Positions 23,703 through 34,454 of a stretch of 64,000 nucleotides of DNA are shown one piece after another; within the stretch, counting starts at the first letter, position 1, and each line of letters opens with the position of its first letter. Made by a program: the position numbers and the translations under genes. This DNA is from Linnemannia elongata (taxonomy: Eukaryota; Mortierellomycota; Mortierellomycetes; Mortierellales; Mortierellaceae). The stretch spans positions 2,418,001-2,482,000 of the forward strand of contig JAXBDG010000009.1 in assembly GCA_036320915.1 (NCBI GenBank), written 5' to 3'. The notes under the pieces are model-generated. The model ran no database searches and was not told where the DNA came from. It worked only from the letters and a program-made list of their open reading frames with translations.

Positions 23703-25667
23703 CTAAATACCTCCTTCTTCCTTCATCTTCTTCAACATCCCTATCACCCCCTTAAAAAGTCCCTCCACCATCCCCGGATTCCCCATGTACCCATCCCCAG
23801 GCTTGCCATCTTTATCTCTCCAAACACCATCCTCGCTCGCAACCCCATATCTTGCCGTATTCTGATTCCGCTCAATGGTCTCCCTCCACTTGCGACAAAT
23901 CTCCTCACTATCCAGCATTATGTTGAGTTCCTGACTATGGTACCAACTCTGCGTATCCTGATTTCCACTGCCCTGAATACCCACATGCTCATCCACGATC
24001 AGTAGCTTGATATGGCAGCTCCTCATCTTGAAGTTATGATGAATAGGGTGGCCTTGGTCCTTGCCCACATAATAACAGATATGAAGGCGCTGGCGTTCTT
24101 CCGCTGTGATGGATTTAACGAGCGCTTGAGCAGCTTGGTCATTCGTTCCGCCTTGGCCAGGGAGGATTTCCCCAGCGTCATTGTACCCGAAGCAGATGTA
24201 GTACGTGACCTGAACGCCACGCTTCAGAGCTGCAGCAAGAGCTGGGACGAGAGGAGCGGCGTTGAGATTGGGTGTTTGAATGAAGACTGTACGTTGCGCG
24301 TTGCGGATGCAGGAGAGCCAGGCTTCGTTCTGCGGCACATACACGTTGTGCATGTTTAGGGGACCGTAGGGCGGGCGCGAGACCAGGGCCATGGGTACGG
24401 GTGTGGGTGTCATGGAAGAGATGTAGGGTGTCATTTCTTCGCCTTTAGGGATCTCAGGTCCAGAGGGCGGGATCTTGTTCTTGCATCCGAGATTTAGTTG
24501 GCGGTTTGCGGCTTGGAGGTGCGATTCGTGCGGTTTCATGGAGTAGCAGGATTGCATACGCGTGATTTCTCCGTTAATGTCGGCGTCCCAGTGCGGGTCG
24601 TCGGGCATGTGCTCTGGGAGACGGACTGCTTGGTGGTCGGTGGCGGTTTCGTGTTGTTCGCGAGATGGGCCGCGGTCCAAGTATGTGGGCTCTCGGTCGG
24701 GAGTGGGCAGACCAATTTCGGTTGCTGGGGTATCGTGCAAGGGAAGAGGAGGATTGAGGTGGTTGTTCCAGGTGATGAGCGCCGTGTCGTAGATGCTATC
24801 GACAATTGACCCTTCCACATGGATCATCATCTCCACATTGTCGTTGTCCTCCATATTGTTGCTCATCACCGCCGCTGCCTTGCGATCCACAATACAGAAC
24901 TTGGCGTGCAGTGTTCCTAAGACCACTTTGTGAAGACTGATGACCTCAAGATCCAGGTTCGGTATTTCTTCCGGCTTTGGCAATTGAATCTTCTCACCTG
25001 AGTGTACCTCTGGCTTTACCACCCGATGTGAATGGATTGCGTTCGCAGTCGTGGCCTTGTCGTACATCATCTTGACCACCACTTTCTGTCCCCTCACTCC
25101 AGCTCTTCTCGAAAGCTCGATGAGAGCATCCTTGATCAGTCTCTGTGCGAATGAAGGAGACCAAGAACATGTGACGAAGAAGACCTCTCGCTCAGCGCGC
25201 ACGATCATGTTGGAGCAGTGTCGCATAATGTCTGCTAATGGGGCAATGACGGTGAGAGGTACTGTTCCATGAGAACCCATTAACGGAGGAGAGACCAGCC
25301 CGGACATGGGGTCAGCTTCCAAGCAACTCAGTGCATCGGCATATGCTTGTAGGAAGAGAGGGCTTGGCTGCGTCGGGCCCCAGCGACCGCATTTGAGCGC
25401 CTGCTCCTGCGCCTGAGCAGATGCCGCTGGTCGGTTCTTTTCGGGATTATGGTTGAAGACTTTCTTATAGTGTCCATATAGGTTGTTGACGACCTCGCCG
25501 GGTGCCGCGGTTGGATCCTTCGCAAGGACCGAGCTGACTGTCTCTGTTGCTTGACAGAGCTGGAGAACGTTTTCGGACACCATGTGATCGTGAGTGTGAT
25601 CGTGATGTGCAGAGGAGGCAGTCGGTTTGATGCTGAGTGAGAAGATGGTGTTGCTCGAGGGAGGCAT
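23703..25667 (-). CDS. Phospholipase D-like protein with two HKD motifs
   Basis: Single-exon member of the phospholipase D superfamily, whose enzymes hydrolyse phosphodiester bonds through a covalent phosphohistidine. Two HxKxxxxD motifs are present: HAKFCIVD at about residue 254 and HIKLLIVD at about 552 of 654. Each is followed by the expected Asn/Gly/Ser-rich turn (SNNMEDND; GSGNQDTQSW). The long inter-motif region matches the fungal cardiolipin-synthase-like/PLD group more than classical PX-PH PLD1, since no PX or PH domain is seen. I chose the ATG at 25667. The open frame extends to 25988, but that extension translates an A-run and C-run into poly-Phe/Gly and is probably untranslated. 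Substrate and location are unknown. Confidence 0.85.
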   Translation of the reverse strand: MPPSSNTIFSLSIKPTASSAHHDHTHDHMVSENVLQLCQATETVSSVLAKDPTAAPGEVVNNLYGHYKKVFNHNPEKNRPAASAQAQEQALKCGRWGPTQPSPLFLQAYADALSCLEADPMSGLVSPPLMGSHGTVPLTVIAPLADIMRHCSNMIVRAEREVFFVTCSWSPSFAQRLIKDALIELSRRAGVRGQKVVVKMMYDKATTANAIHSHRVVKPEVHSGEKIQLPKPEEIPNLDLEVISLHKVVLGTLHAKFCIVDRKAAAVMSNNMEDNDNVEMMIHVEGSIVDSIYDTALITWNNHLNPPLPLHDTPATEIGLPTPDREPTYLDRGPSREQHETATDHQAVRLPEHMPDDPHWDADINGEITRMQSCYSMKPHESHLQAANRQLNLGCKNKIPPSGPEIPKGEEMTPYISSMTPTPVPMALVSRPPYGPLNMHNVYVPQNEAWLSCIRNAQRTVFIQTPNLNAAPLVPALAAALKRGVQVTYYICFGYNDAGEILPGQGGTNDQAAQALVKSITAEERQRLHICYYVGKDQGHPIHHNFKMRSCHIKLLIVDEHVGIQGSGNQDTQSWYHSQELNIMLDSEEICRKWRETIERNQNTARYGVASEDGVWRDKDGKPGDGYMGNPGMVEGLFKGVIGMLKKMKEEGGI

Positions 25668-26138
25668 GGGGTGGATTTGGTAATCCACACGATGATCTAA
25701 ATGAATATGGTAAAGTACCGCGTGTGCTAGAGTCAATATCGGTATTGTGCAAGGGAATAGTGAACAAAGACAAGGTACTGTCGGTACCGTGTGGCAATGT
25801 GCAAGGAAATTTCCGCCAACTTCCACTAACTGGCCGTTAGCACCACAATATACAGTACAAACGGCAGCAAGCAAAGAATAGAATCTACAGCTACATTCGC
25901 TAGCCTCATCATCCCTTTTCTCCCCCCCCCCCCAAAAAAAAAAAAAAAAGAGAGAGGGAGAGGAAGGGCATCGCGCACCCAGAAACAAAGAGAGTAAGAG
26001 AAATAAAGAAAGTGCTCCAAAAGGGGTTGTTTAGCACAAAAAGATTCAGAAGTGCAAAAACAAATCGCCAAGCACACACCTTCTAAGTCAGTGTTGGGAC
26101 GACGAGGGACAGATATCAGGAGATGCCCAGATGAAGAG

Positions 26139-26217
26139 TACTAGAGGGGAGAGAGAGAGGGAGAGAGAGAGGGAGGGAGGGAGGGAGAGAGGGAGGGAGA
26201 GAGGGAGGGAGGGAGAC
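26139..26217. repeat. (GGGA/GAGA)n purine tract
   Basis: Nearly 80 bases of pure G and A on the plus strand, made of GAGA and GGGA units. Such polypurine-polypyrimidine mirror tracts can form triplex structures. That property is known for the sequence class and was not shown here. Confidence 0.8.
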
Positions 26218-26284
26218 TGAATTAGAGTGATGCAATCGGGATGAATGTCGGGATGAAGGAGAGAAGGAAGGAAGGAAGGAAGGG

Positions 26285-26350
26285 ATGAATGAAGAGTTGA
26301 ATGAAGGGTTGAATGAAGGGTTGAATGAAGGGATGAATGAAAGGATGAAC
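26285..26350. repeat. 12-bp tandem repeat (ATGAAGGGTTGA)
   Basis: About five imperfect copies of a 12-base unit, ATGAAGGGTTGA, with variants ending GATGA. The surrounding bases from 26240 are looser GGAA/ATGA repeats. In the minus frame it would read as repeats of Ser-Phe-Asn-Pro, but no gene is attached. Confidence 0.8.
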
Positions 26351-27272
26351 TGCAGTCCTTTCCTAGGCTCGACGCAATTCTTTCGGGTGAACACAAATGA
26401 TAAATCGGGCAAAAGATGTCCAACACACCTCTCACTGCTCAAAAATAGAGTCGGGGAAACCTACGGGTTGACCCTTAAGCGATTTCCTTTTATATCCATC
26501 ATAAGTGATTGGCCCATTTTCTTCTATGCCCTCTGACTGAAGGAATGGTTTGTTGTCAATGCTAGTATTTAGCCAGGGGTTGTCAACTAACCCAATTAAG
26601 AGTGAAAAAAAAAAAAATACTTTGAGTGCTGAAGGCACTGATATTAGCTTACCTTTTGTACGTCACCATGAAGAGATATTTCCATGGCGAAAAAAAAAAA
26701 AATCTCGTTATTTTTTGACCAGCTCACTTGGGACCAATTCCACTCATATCACATTCATTCATGCAAGTGCATTCCATTTCTGTCTTTTACCCACTTTCCC
26801 AATTTCAACACTCCTTCCCCGCTCTGAGTTCATCCGCTCCTTGGAGGTCATAGTCGTCGTATTCTGGGTGTTTGCAGTTGGCTGTGCCTTCCAGGGGCGC
26901 AGTGCTTGTCCTAAGTTCCGAGCGGCATATATGATTTTTCGCGACATTACGACACTATGGGACTATAGACTTTATGATTAAAAATAAAACAATAGGCAGG
27001 CGCATTGATGCAAGTCCATGTACTGGATGTTTGTTCTGTTTTGATTTACTTCGTCAACGGTCCCTTGGATGTTATTAGACTCTTTTTTCCATTCAATTCG
27101 GCCCACATCTTGGCCTTTACCTTCCTACTCTCTACTCAGTTCTGTTCACTCTCTTGCAAAGCCCAGATTGCCCATTAGCTTGACTGTCTTATAATACGTA
27201 TTTATTGCTGACCCTCAACTGTCAGAGAGTACTTTCCCCACTACGACATCATTCGCTCTGTTGTTTCTGTAT

Positions 27273-28346
27273 TTAGAGTATTGTGGTGGCAGGGTGCGCG
27301 CAATGGGGCTTGAACGCCTCCTTTTCCTTCAAGAAGAAGTCGCGGAGGGTTCTGCCTTCACGACCGAGGATCTCTTTCATATCAGAAACCAACGTATTGT
27401 CGATGCCGCACCATTCGTGTTCATCCAGAATCAAATCGATCATGAACAGAGTCGGCGCATATTTATGACGGGACCCTCCATGCCTGTTCAAAAGCTTGTT
27501 ACACTGATCCGCATCCACCTTTTCCCAGCCATCGTGCTTGGTCAGCGACCTGAAATACTGGGCCAGTTCCTCGCGGGAGACCTTCTTGAATTCAACGTTG
27601 TTGGCACTTGATTCGTTCAAGATCTGAACAATGTCACGAGGATGAGTCTGTTTGGGACCGGCCAAGGTGTATATCTTGTTTGTGTGCTCTCCGAAGCAGT
27701 CCACAATAGAATCCGGGCGTTGGGAGGTAACTCGACAGTGCTCGATCGTGATGGCTTCGATGACGGCTACAACGTCGATTAGATCAACATGGGTCGACAA
27801 GGTGTCCTGGTCCATCGCCATCGGGAGCTGACTCCGCTCTTCCACGCTGTGAGACCAAAACAGGAAGACCTGACTGAGACAAGCCTTTCGAAGGATCACA
27901 TGGTTGGGGATGTTCTTTTCAATCTCTTGTTCTACCTCGCGGTAGGCCTGGTGACTGGGCAATCGAGAAGATCCTGCGCCCCGGATTGAGACCATCAGGC
28001 AAGAGTTTACGCGCTCCTTTTTCATTGCAGCCACGAGATTCTTGCCGAATACAGTCCTCCGCTCGTCCATCTCCATGAACATGACCGTGTAAGAGACGCC
28101 GTGGAGTGCCCTCTCAAGAGTTGTCACATCCTCGTAATCGACTTTCTCCACCCTCACGTTCTTGAGTTGCTTGAGTAGATCGAGGTTTTCGTCGTCGCGG
28201 ACGAGACACACCAACTGGACGTCCTTGAAGTACCTCTGAAGCCCTTGAGACAAATGGAGGGCCGCGCTACAACCGACCCAGGAGTTGGCGTTTGTGAGGG
28301 CGATGGTCTTGCCGGTGAGGACGGGCGCGGCGGTTGTGGGCATCAT
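27273..28346 (-). CDS. NmrA-like NAD(P)-binding protein
   Basis: Single exon of 357 residues. The N-terminus reads GKTIALTNANSWVGCSAALHL, a beta-alpha-beta Rossmann start in which the usual GxxGxxG is degenerate (TNANSWVG). It continues with VQLVCLVRDDENLDLLKQL, VRVEKVDYED and a helix-rich remainder. This layout fits the NmrA/atypical short-chain dehydrogenase group: redox sensors or reductases without the Tyr-x3-Lys catalytic pair. The pieces LVAAMKKERVN and VSIRGAG match the family pattern in which an early helix is followed by a strand ending V-S-x-x-G. The C-terminus is charged (LREFFLKEKEAFKP-like). Substrate is unknown. Confidence 0.75.
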   Translation of the reverse strand: MMPTTAAPVLTGKTIALTNANSWVGCSAALHLSQGLQRYFKDVQLVCLVRDDENLDLLKQLKNVRVEKVDYEDVTTLERALHGVSYTVMFMEMDERRTVFGKNLVAAMKKERVNSCLMVSIRGAGSSRLPSHQAYREVEQEIEKNIPNHVILRKACLSQVFLFWSHSVEERSQLPMAMDQDTLSTHVDLIDVVAVIEAITIEHCRVTSQRPDSIVDCFGEHTNKIYTLAGPKQTHPRDIVQILNESSANNVEFKKVSREELAQYFRSLTKHDGWEKVDADQCNKLLNRHGGSRHKYAPTLFMIDLILDEHEWCGIDNTLVSDMKEILGREGRTLRDFFLKEKEAFKPHCAHPATTIL

Positions 28347-28861
28347 TGTGTTTTAGATGGGATAGATAGTTTTTTGTTTGGGATTGAAATGGATTGGCTG
28401 AATGGAGTTGAGTTTCGAAGAGTGGCAGGAAATGAAGTGAGTATTTATAGAAAAAAAAAAAAAAAAAAGTTGCGATTTTATAATCATCGCAGATACACCG
28501 CGGTCAGTCAGTATGCTGTTGGGTCTTTTACTACGTTGAAAAATGACCACCGGCACATCACTCTTGTGATTGAAGCAGACTTACTGCGTGAGAGACAGGC
28601 ACGTTTCTAGTTCATCGGCAAGGTCTGTGAGGAAGCGAACTTGGGAGAAAAACTGTAGGAGAGACGCAAAGCTAGAATCGTTCATCCTTGAGTGGTTATT
28701 GACAGTGAGAATAGTAAGGGGGTTGGTATTGCACCCATAGAACAAAACCGAATATCAAAAAGGTAAACGAGGAGGAGATGGAAAGAAAAGGCACTGATTG
28801 CACGTCTCTCTCTCCGGCGGTTTTCAGCTTGCCAGTGCAAAAAAATAGATATGAATTTACA
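28347..28861. other. Short intergenic region upstream of the NmrA-like gene
   Basis: Contains the presumed promoter of the minus-strand NmrA-like gene, an 18-base A run (28450-28467) and unique sequence leading into the tandem repeat. No gene is seen. Confidence 0.4.
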
Positions 28862-29665
28862 AGGCATAAAACGGCAGTAATGGAGCTCCTAGGCAATTCC
28901 GAGAAAGTACTACTGATCAAGAATGCTCATAAGAAAATAATGGTGGGTCGTGTAGAAGAAAAATTAAAGAATGTGGATCTGCATAACGGCAATAAAGGAG
29001 TTCGTGGGCAATACCGAGAAAGAACCACTGATCAAGAATACCCACTAGAAAATAACAAGGGGGTCGTGCAGAAGAAAAATTGAAAAATGTGGATCTGCAT
29101 ATAACGGCAATAAAGGAGTTCGTGGGCAATACCGAGAAAGAACCACTGATCAAGAATACCCACTAGAAAATAACAAGGGGGTCGTGCAGAAAAAAAATTG
29201 AAAAATGTGGATCTGCATATAACGGCAATAAAGGAGTTCGTGGGCAATACCGAGAAAGAACCACTGATCAAGAATACCCACTAGAAAATAACAAGGGGGT
29301 CGTGCAGAAAAAAAATTGAAAAATGTGGATCTGCATATAACGGCAATAAAGAAGTTCGTGGGCAATGCCGAGAATGTACCACTGATCAAGAATACCCACT
29401 AGAAAATAACAAGGGGGTCGTGCAGAAGAAAAATTGAAAAATGTGGATCTGCATAAAACGGCAATAAAAGAGTTCGTGGGCAATGCCGAGAAAGTACCAC
29501 TAATAATGATCATAAGAAAATAACGAGGGGGTCATGCAGAAGAAAAATTGAAAAATGTTGATCTGCATAAAATGGCAATAAAAGAGTTTGTAGGCAATGC
29601 CGAGAACGTACCAATGATCAATAATGCCCATAAAAAACTAATGAGGGGGTCGTGCAGAAGAATAA
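28862..29665. repeat. 118-bp tandem repeat array (about 7 copies)
   Basis: About seven head-to-tail units of 113-118 bases. Each contains GGCAATAAAGGAGTTCGTGG, then a GCAAT(A/G)CCGAGAA segment, CACTGATCAAGAAT and GGGGGTCGTGCAGA. The central three units (about 29096-29449) are almost identical. The outer units at 28862 and 29563 are diverged and slightly shorter, the usual pattern for an array that homogenises in its middle. Units encode overlapping open frames of about 79 codons on the minus strand, but these drift at the edges and have no gene context. The array lies between the NmrA-like gene and the carboxylesterase. Confidence 0.92.
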
Positions 29666-29834
29666 AAAGAGTTATTTGTTGATCGTCCGCATTCACCTGC
29701 CCTCCCCTATATCTTTTACATTTCTCTTTGGTCCTTCGTATACGGTCAACAAAATCATATTAAATTGAACGCTTTCGGGAGCAGATCATCTTTGGTTTCC
29801 TTCAAAAAAAAAAAAACGTTCTCAACTTTCCATC

Positions 29835-31928
29835 ATGATTCCAACTACAGACAATACTGAAACCGACAACATCATACACCCATCTGCGTTGTACATTCCT
29901 GGTCAAGGTTCTGTTCGCGGTTTTAAGGATGCGGATCGCAGTGTGATTCGATTCCTTAACATTCCTTATGCTGCCGTCACTGACCGTTGGTGTCAGGCCA
30001 CTCCAGTCAAGCCGTGGCTTGGTGTTCGAGATGCAACACTCTACGGGTACGTAGCTAGGATTATTTTAAGAGCATCATGTCTACTGCAGCATCAAAACTA
30101 ATACCAACGTGGATTTAAATAGCCCAATGTGCCCTCAGACACTTGCCCATAAGAGCACCGGTCTGACACAACTCTTTGGCATTCCGGCCGTGAAAGATGG
30201 ATTCCAATACGCGTTCTCTGAACGAGATTGTCTGAATCTTGCTATCTATGTTCCCGTGCTGGAGGCCCCATCTCCAGTTGGAGGGATTCCTGTGATTGTC
30301 TATATTCATGGAGGAAAGCTTCGTCATGGTGGGAATGCGCATCCGGTGTATGGTAAGACTCAGACTTCATTCGGGAGACAACATTGTTCTGTTTTCTTTG
30401 TATTTATCAACTCCTTGCTAATCAAACATATCATGCATTACTATTTAGACATGTCTAATTTCGTTCATGCATCGGTCAAAGCCAACCAGCCCGTGATAAC
30501 GGTCGTGATCAACTACCGTCTTGGATGTCTCGGGTACTTTGCGTCGCGTGAGCTCGCTTTCGAGTTCGATTCGGATCCAGACAACATTCGTCACTCTCGA
30601 ACTCACGACCGAGATCCCGCTTTCGGAAACTGGGGTCTTGCAGATCAGAAGCTTGCCTTTGAGTGGGTTCGAGAGCATATCGGGGCCTTTGGGGGAGATG
30701 CCTCGAACGTAACTGCGATGGGTTATTCCGGAGGGGGGACATCAATCATGAACCACATGTTGATCCGGAGCCACCATGGCTTGTTCTCTCGAGCAATTGT
30801 ACACTCGGGTGGGGCTGGGCTGATATTTGCGAGATACGCATACTTTCAATGTCAGAAGAGCTTCGACCATTTATACAGACATATCAAGGCTGAAGACGCG
30901 CCTACGGTGACAGAAAGTCAAAAAACCCCTAACGGCGATCATGGACAGGAACTACTGCAGCGTGCACAAACACTTCGAGGCGTTTCTGCAGATATCCTGA
31001 TGCAGGTCCCAGAGGTTAAGGGTATCGACAGTATTCTGTATCCCAACCTCGATAACAAGTTCCTCTTCCCAAGTCCCCGGTCACTCATAGCAAGGGACTC
31101 GCCTCATTACGATCCTGGAGTCAAATCCGTCATCTTTGGAACCACAAAAGATGAAGGGACTCTTTTTGTAAGCACGCATGGAGCGATCAATATCCGCCAG
31201 TGGCAGCCATTCCTTGATCGTTGGGTTAATCCCGAGTTGCATCAAGAAGTTGAAGCCATCTATGGGAAACCTCAGACGGGAGCTGATGCCAGATCTTTCT
31301 CGAGCAAGATACTTGGTGATCTTTTCTCAGCCTATCCAACTCATTCAGCCTGCGAAGGATTTCTTGCACAGGACGACAAACAGCGGGTAATATTGCGCGT
31401 TTCATATAAAATAGTGCCAGCTTATCGGATGAAGAGCCACTATTCTGAGAATATCTAAATGGACTGATTCCCCTTCTGACCTACCTGATTCTATTTTTTT
31501 TCATGCATCAGCTATTATATCGGTTTCACGTCGATAGGTCCCTCGAGGCTATAGACAATTTGCAGTTGGATCTTGGTGTGGCCCATGGCACTGATATGGG
31601 CTTTGCAACGATGTCCGATTTGAGTCAGCAGTACATGACCGAGCGGGAAAAGGCATTTGGTTATCGTGTGATGGAAAAGTATTTCCGGTTTGCGTACGGT
31701 TCGGAGGACGAAACGACCCCTGATGAGCCGGACACGGTGGGCTGGAAAGCAGGAAGCAAAGATGGTAGGGTGGCGACGGTCTGGTCCAATGACTTTGAGT
31801 TCCGAGCCGGGGCGTTTGAGAGGATGGACGAGAGAACAATCGAGTTGTGGAGAAGAAACGAGGAATGGGCAGCACAAAAGCGACCACCTCAATCCCTTGG
31901 CTCCACGCATGCTCGTCCCATGTTGTAG
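29835..31928 (+). CDS. Type-B carboxylesterase-like alpha/beta hydrolase
   Basis: Four exons (29835-30046, 30123-30352, 30449-31386 and 31512-31928) give 598 residues of the carboxylesterase/cholinesterase family. Family landmarks: GSVRGFKD and FLNIPYA near the start, ERDCLNLAIYVP (usual E-D-C-L-x-L-N), FGGDASNVTAMGYSGGG (nucleophile elbow), GTTKDEGTLF (acid Glu) and LGVAHGTDMGF (catalytic His). The triad Ser-Glu-His is therefore present. Two motifs are atypical: the oxyanion-hole HGGG(F) reads HGGKL, and the elbow usual for the family, GESAG, reads GYSGG. There is no signal peptide, so it is likely intracellular. Activity may be altered. The third intron removes an in-frame stop after exon 3. 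Confidence 0.85.
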
Positions 31929-32795
31929 TCATAAAAATGACCTTGGTTGATAGCGTTCTATTATCTACGTTAAACTTCAGATTCACCATAACCTGTCAAT
32001 ATTGTTTTGCATGCGCGTGAGATACTTGATACTCGTGATGAACGTTTCATTATTTAATTTTATTTTTAGCTTTTCTATTTTTTTGTACAGCTGGTTTAGT
32101 CACTCTAATCGATCTTCCTCGGTGCAATATCCAGCAACTGGTAAATGAGTGAGAGTAGGCAACTCTTTCTATTTCAAGAGGAACCTTGTCTCTATCAATA
32201 TTTTTGATGGCAAAACGCGTCGACGCGTCCCGTGAGTCGGAGGCTGGGACCTCAAAGTGCTTCATCTCTTGATAATTTTTCAGGGTCTACTGACTTCGCG
32301 ATCTAGAAATGCCACCCTCCTCTTTCTCTTCTTGACTGTAATTGCTGAGGTAAAGCCTAGCGAGAATGTGAGCCATGCATGAACCATGTCGCCAAAGAGC
32401 GTTCATGTTCGCTGAGCTCCACGGTCACAAATGTAGACAGATTACATGCAACACGTATGGTAGTATCATTTTGTTCGGAGGAATTTGGCATTTCAAAAAA
32501 GAAAAATGTTTGTATGTGCGTTCACTTTCAACAATCAAGTGGCTTTCTCTTCCCATTCCGATGCGAACCCCCTATCCTCCTCTTTTTTTTCTATACCCCT
32601 TACCCCTCTTCCCCTTCCCCTCTTTCCCCTCCACAAGGATGCCAACGGTGCAGCCATCAATGCTGTATATCCTCCTTACCCTCCTTGTCATCCCTGACGG
32701 CTCTCTGCTGATAATTGTGTCATATTTTGGCGTAAATTGACACCGTTTTTTATGTTACTGTTATTAAAATCTTTCTTTATGCGAAGCAATAGTGG
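31929..32795. other. Intergenic region with one weak open frame
   Basis: Between the esterase and the methyltransferase ends. A minus-strand frame at 32050-32265 (71 codons) starts MKHFEVPASDSRDASTRFAI and looks protein-like for about 37 codons, then degrades. I do not recognise it; it may be a fragment of a repeated fungal family. Nothing else is supported. Confidence 0.3.
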
Positions 32796-34207
32796 CTAGT
32801 GGGAAGAAGGAATGAGGTTTGTTGGAATCCGTGTCATCTGTGCGACTCCGTACGGTTGGTCCTGGAACTCAGCGTCTAGTACCGTCCTCTCCAACTAGAC
32901 ACAAAAAAAGGAGTATCAAAGTCAGATGAAGAAGCTTCGAACATCTCATCTCGACCAATGACAACGACAAAAGAGCAATCTACAGGTACTTACATATTGA
33001 ACCTTCCACCCGGCGGAGGGCCTACACGCAATCTCAAAGAACCGCTCCTCGCCCAGGCCGCGCTGCTTCCAGAGCAGTAGCACAACCGTCTGGTCGTCTG
33101 CGAATTTGGTCAGCGTCTTGAGGAGCGCGCGGTGAAGCTTCGGTAGGTAGAGGATCTCGGAACAGAGGATATAGGAGAAGGGACCTTTGAAATTCACCGT
33201 TTCCGGTAGCACCGGTGTGTTCCTGAATTGAAGTGGGAGACGAAGCGAAAGTGAGTGAGCAGATAATTTACGATTGCTCTTCATTGATCCTTCCTAGCGT
33301 GCAATTGACTGCTGTTGTTTCACTTTTTACTTACCAGTCAAGAGGAGCGACAGACAGGTTGTCACTATCAAGTTCAATTATCCGGTTTCGTTCCCGTCGA
33401 TTCCGCCTCCGCCTGATCCTCACATCCTCCCTCTCTCCTCCATCATCTCCACCATCAACATCCTTTTCATACTTCGCAATCTCCTGCCCCCTCTCATGAG
33501 CTATCCTTCTCGCATTGGTCCCAGTGTTCTTATGGACATGTTCCGTATGTGGGCCTGGAAGATCAGTCGCCAAGACCTGGGTGGCGCCCAAAAGCCAGGC
33601 GACAATACTGACGAGTCCAGTTCCTGCGCCCAGTTCTAGACATGACTTCCCTTGCAGGTTTCCGATATGTGATTCAAGGAACTTTGCCATCAGGTATGCC
33701 TAGATTGGAAAATGAACAAGAGAGGCATTGGTGGCGAATTAATTAGCCGCTTATATTGGTTTTCTGGCATTCGTATTCAAAGGCGCGAAGCAATAAATAG
33801 AGTGAAAGTGATAGGGGATCAACAAAACCAAAGTGGTATACTTACGCCATCCCAAACAACATTGCCTGTGTTTTGATCAATGGTGACCTTCTCGTCTAGG
33901 CGTTGCTGAATGAAGACTAGGAAAGATACAAGGCTATTCTCATTAGAAATCATGGACCTAATCTTTTCAACCCATTATCGCTAGACTTGTGTGCGCGTTT
34001 ATGTATCCTTGTAAAGGTATACGTACTGGATTGGCCTTGGAAGAGAAAGAGTCGCTCGGGGCTCCGGTTGTTGGCATATACGTTGCAGTACTTCCAGGGG
34101 ATGAGAGCTGTGGCTGTCCTTTCTGTCGCCTCCGAGTGTTGTTCTTGATGTTGTTGTGACTGAGGCATATTGCCCTCCAGCTGCAGTCCTTGAAGTTCTT
34201 CCTCCAT
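32796..34207 (-). CDS. METTL21-type (Methyltransf_16) protein methyltransferase
   Basis: Putative AdoMet-dependent lysine methyltransferase of the METTL21/EFM family, which modifies translation factors or chaperones. Five exons (34207-34027, 33916-33846, 33699-33335, 33222-32994 and 32894-32796) give 314 residues. Motifs: [17 protein letters not shown] (family W-D-(G/A) before motif I), [16 protein letters not shown] (AdoMet-binding motif I), VLATDLP (acidic loop), and [22 protein letters not shown], matching the post-motif II D/S-x-(I/V)-Y segment. It contains an Asp/Arg-rich insertion ([20 protein letters not shown]) between motifs I and II. The N-terminal roughly 30 residues are Gln/Glu-rich. 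It is divergent from the adjacent F-box gene, with 247 bp between start codons. Which EFM member it is cannot be told by eye. Confidence 0.82.
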
Positions 34208-34454
34208 AGTGCCCGTCAGTCGACGCTGGGTGTAGGTGAGTAGGTTGTGGTAGTGAAATGGAATGAATGAAAAAGAGGATCCGCCAACCCCTCCCTGTTC
34301 AAGGTAAGTCAAAGAGCGGAGACCCTTAACTGAATATTTTAGTGGCGTCCCTTGACAACAAGTTGTTCAAACTCGTCACCTCTGGCTAATAACCTCTGTC
34401 TTCCCGTCACTTCTCTTCCTTCCTGCAAGGCAATCACTCAACTCAACAACAACA
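34208..34454. promoter_or_regulatory. Shared divergent promoter region
   Basis: The 247 bases between the methyltransferase start (minus) and the F-box gene start (plus) must hold both promoters or leaders. The part next to the F-box start is C/T-rich and ends in a run of CAA before the ATG, similar to other leaders here. No specific factor site is claimed. Confidence 0.45.

Larger units (their letters stand above)
25668..27272. other. Intergenic region with simple repeats
   Basis: No gene is recognised. It holds a C10/A15 double run at 25922-25949, a GGGA/GAGA tract at 26139-26217 and a 12-bp repeat at 26285-26350. The overlapping frames here translate those repeats and are not genes. Confidence 0.5.

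Noticed and set aside
25668..25988. N-terminal extension of the phospholipase D-like protein
   Set aside because: It runs through A- and C-homopolymers (poly-Phe, poly-Gly). The ATG at 25667 starts a sensible protein.
26088..26442. Two overlapping minus-strand frames of about 110 codons
   Set aside because: They are translations of the GGGA tract and the 12-bp repeat; repeat units divisible by three leave frames open by chance.
28917..29513. Four similar frames of about 79 codons in the 118-bp array
   Set aside because: Same repeat unit read repeatedly. The unit length is not a multiple of three and each frame stops at the next unit. No start context or homologue.
28862..29665. CRISPR-like array
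   Set aside because: Units are contiguous without unique spacers and the genome is eukaryotic, so this is a minisatellite.
31387..31458. C-terminal end of the esterase at the stop in exon 3's open frame
   Set aside because: Ending there would lose the catalytic His. Splicing at 31386/31512 restores LGVAHGTDMGF in frame.
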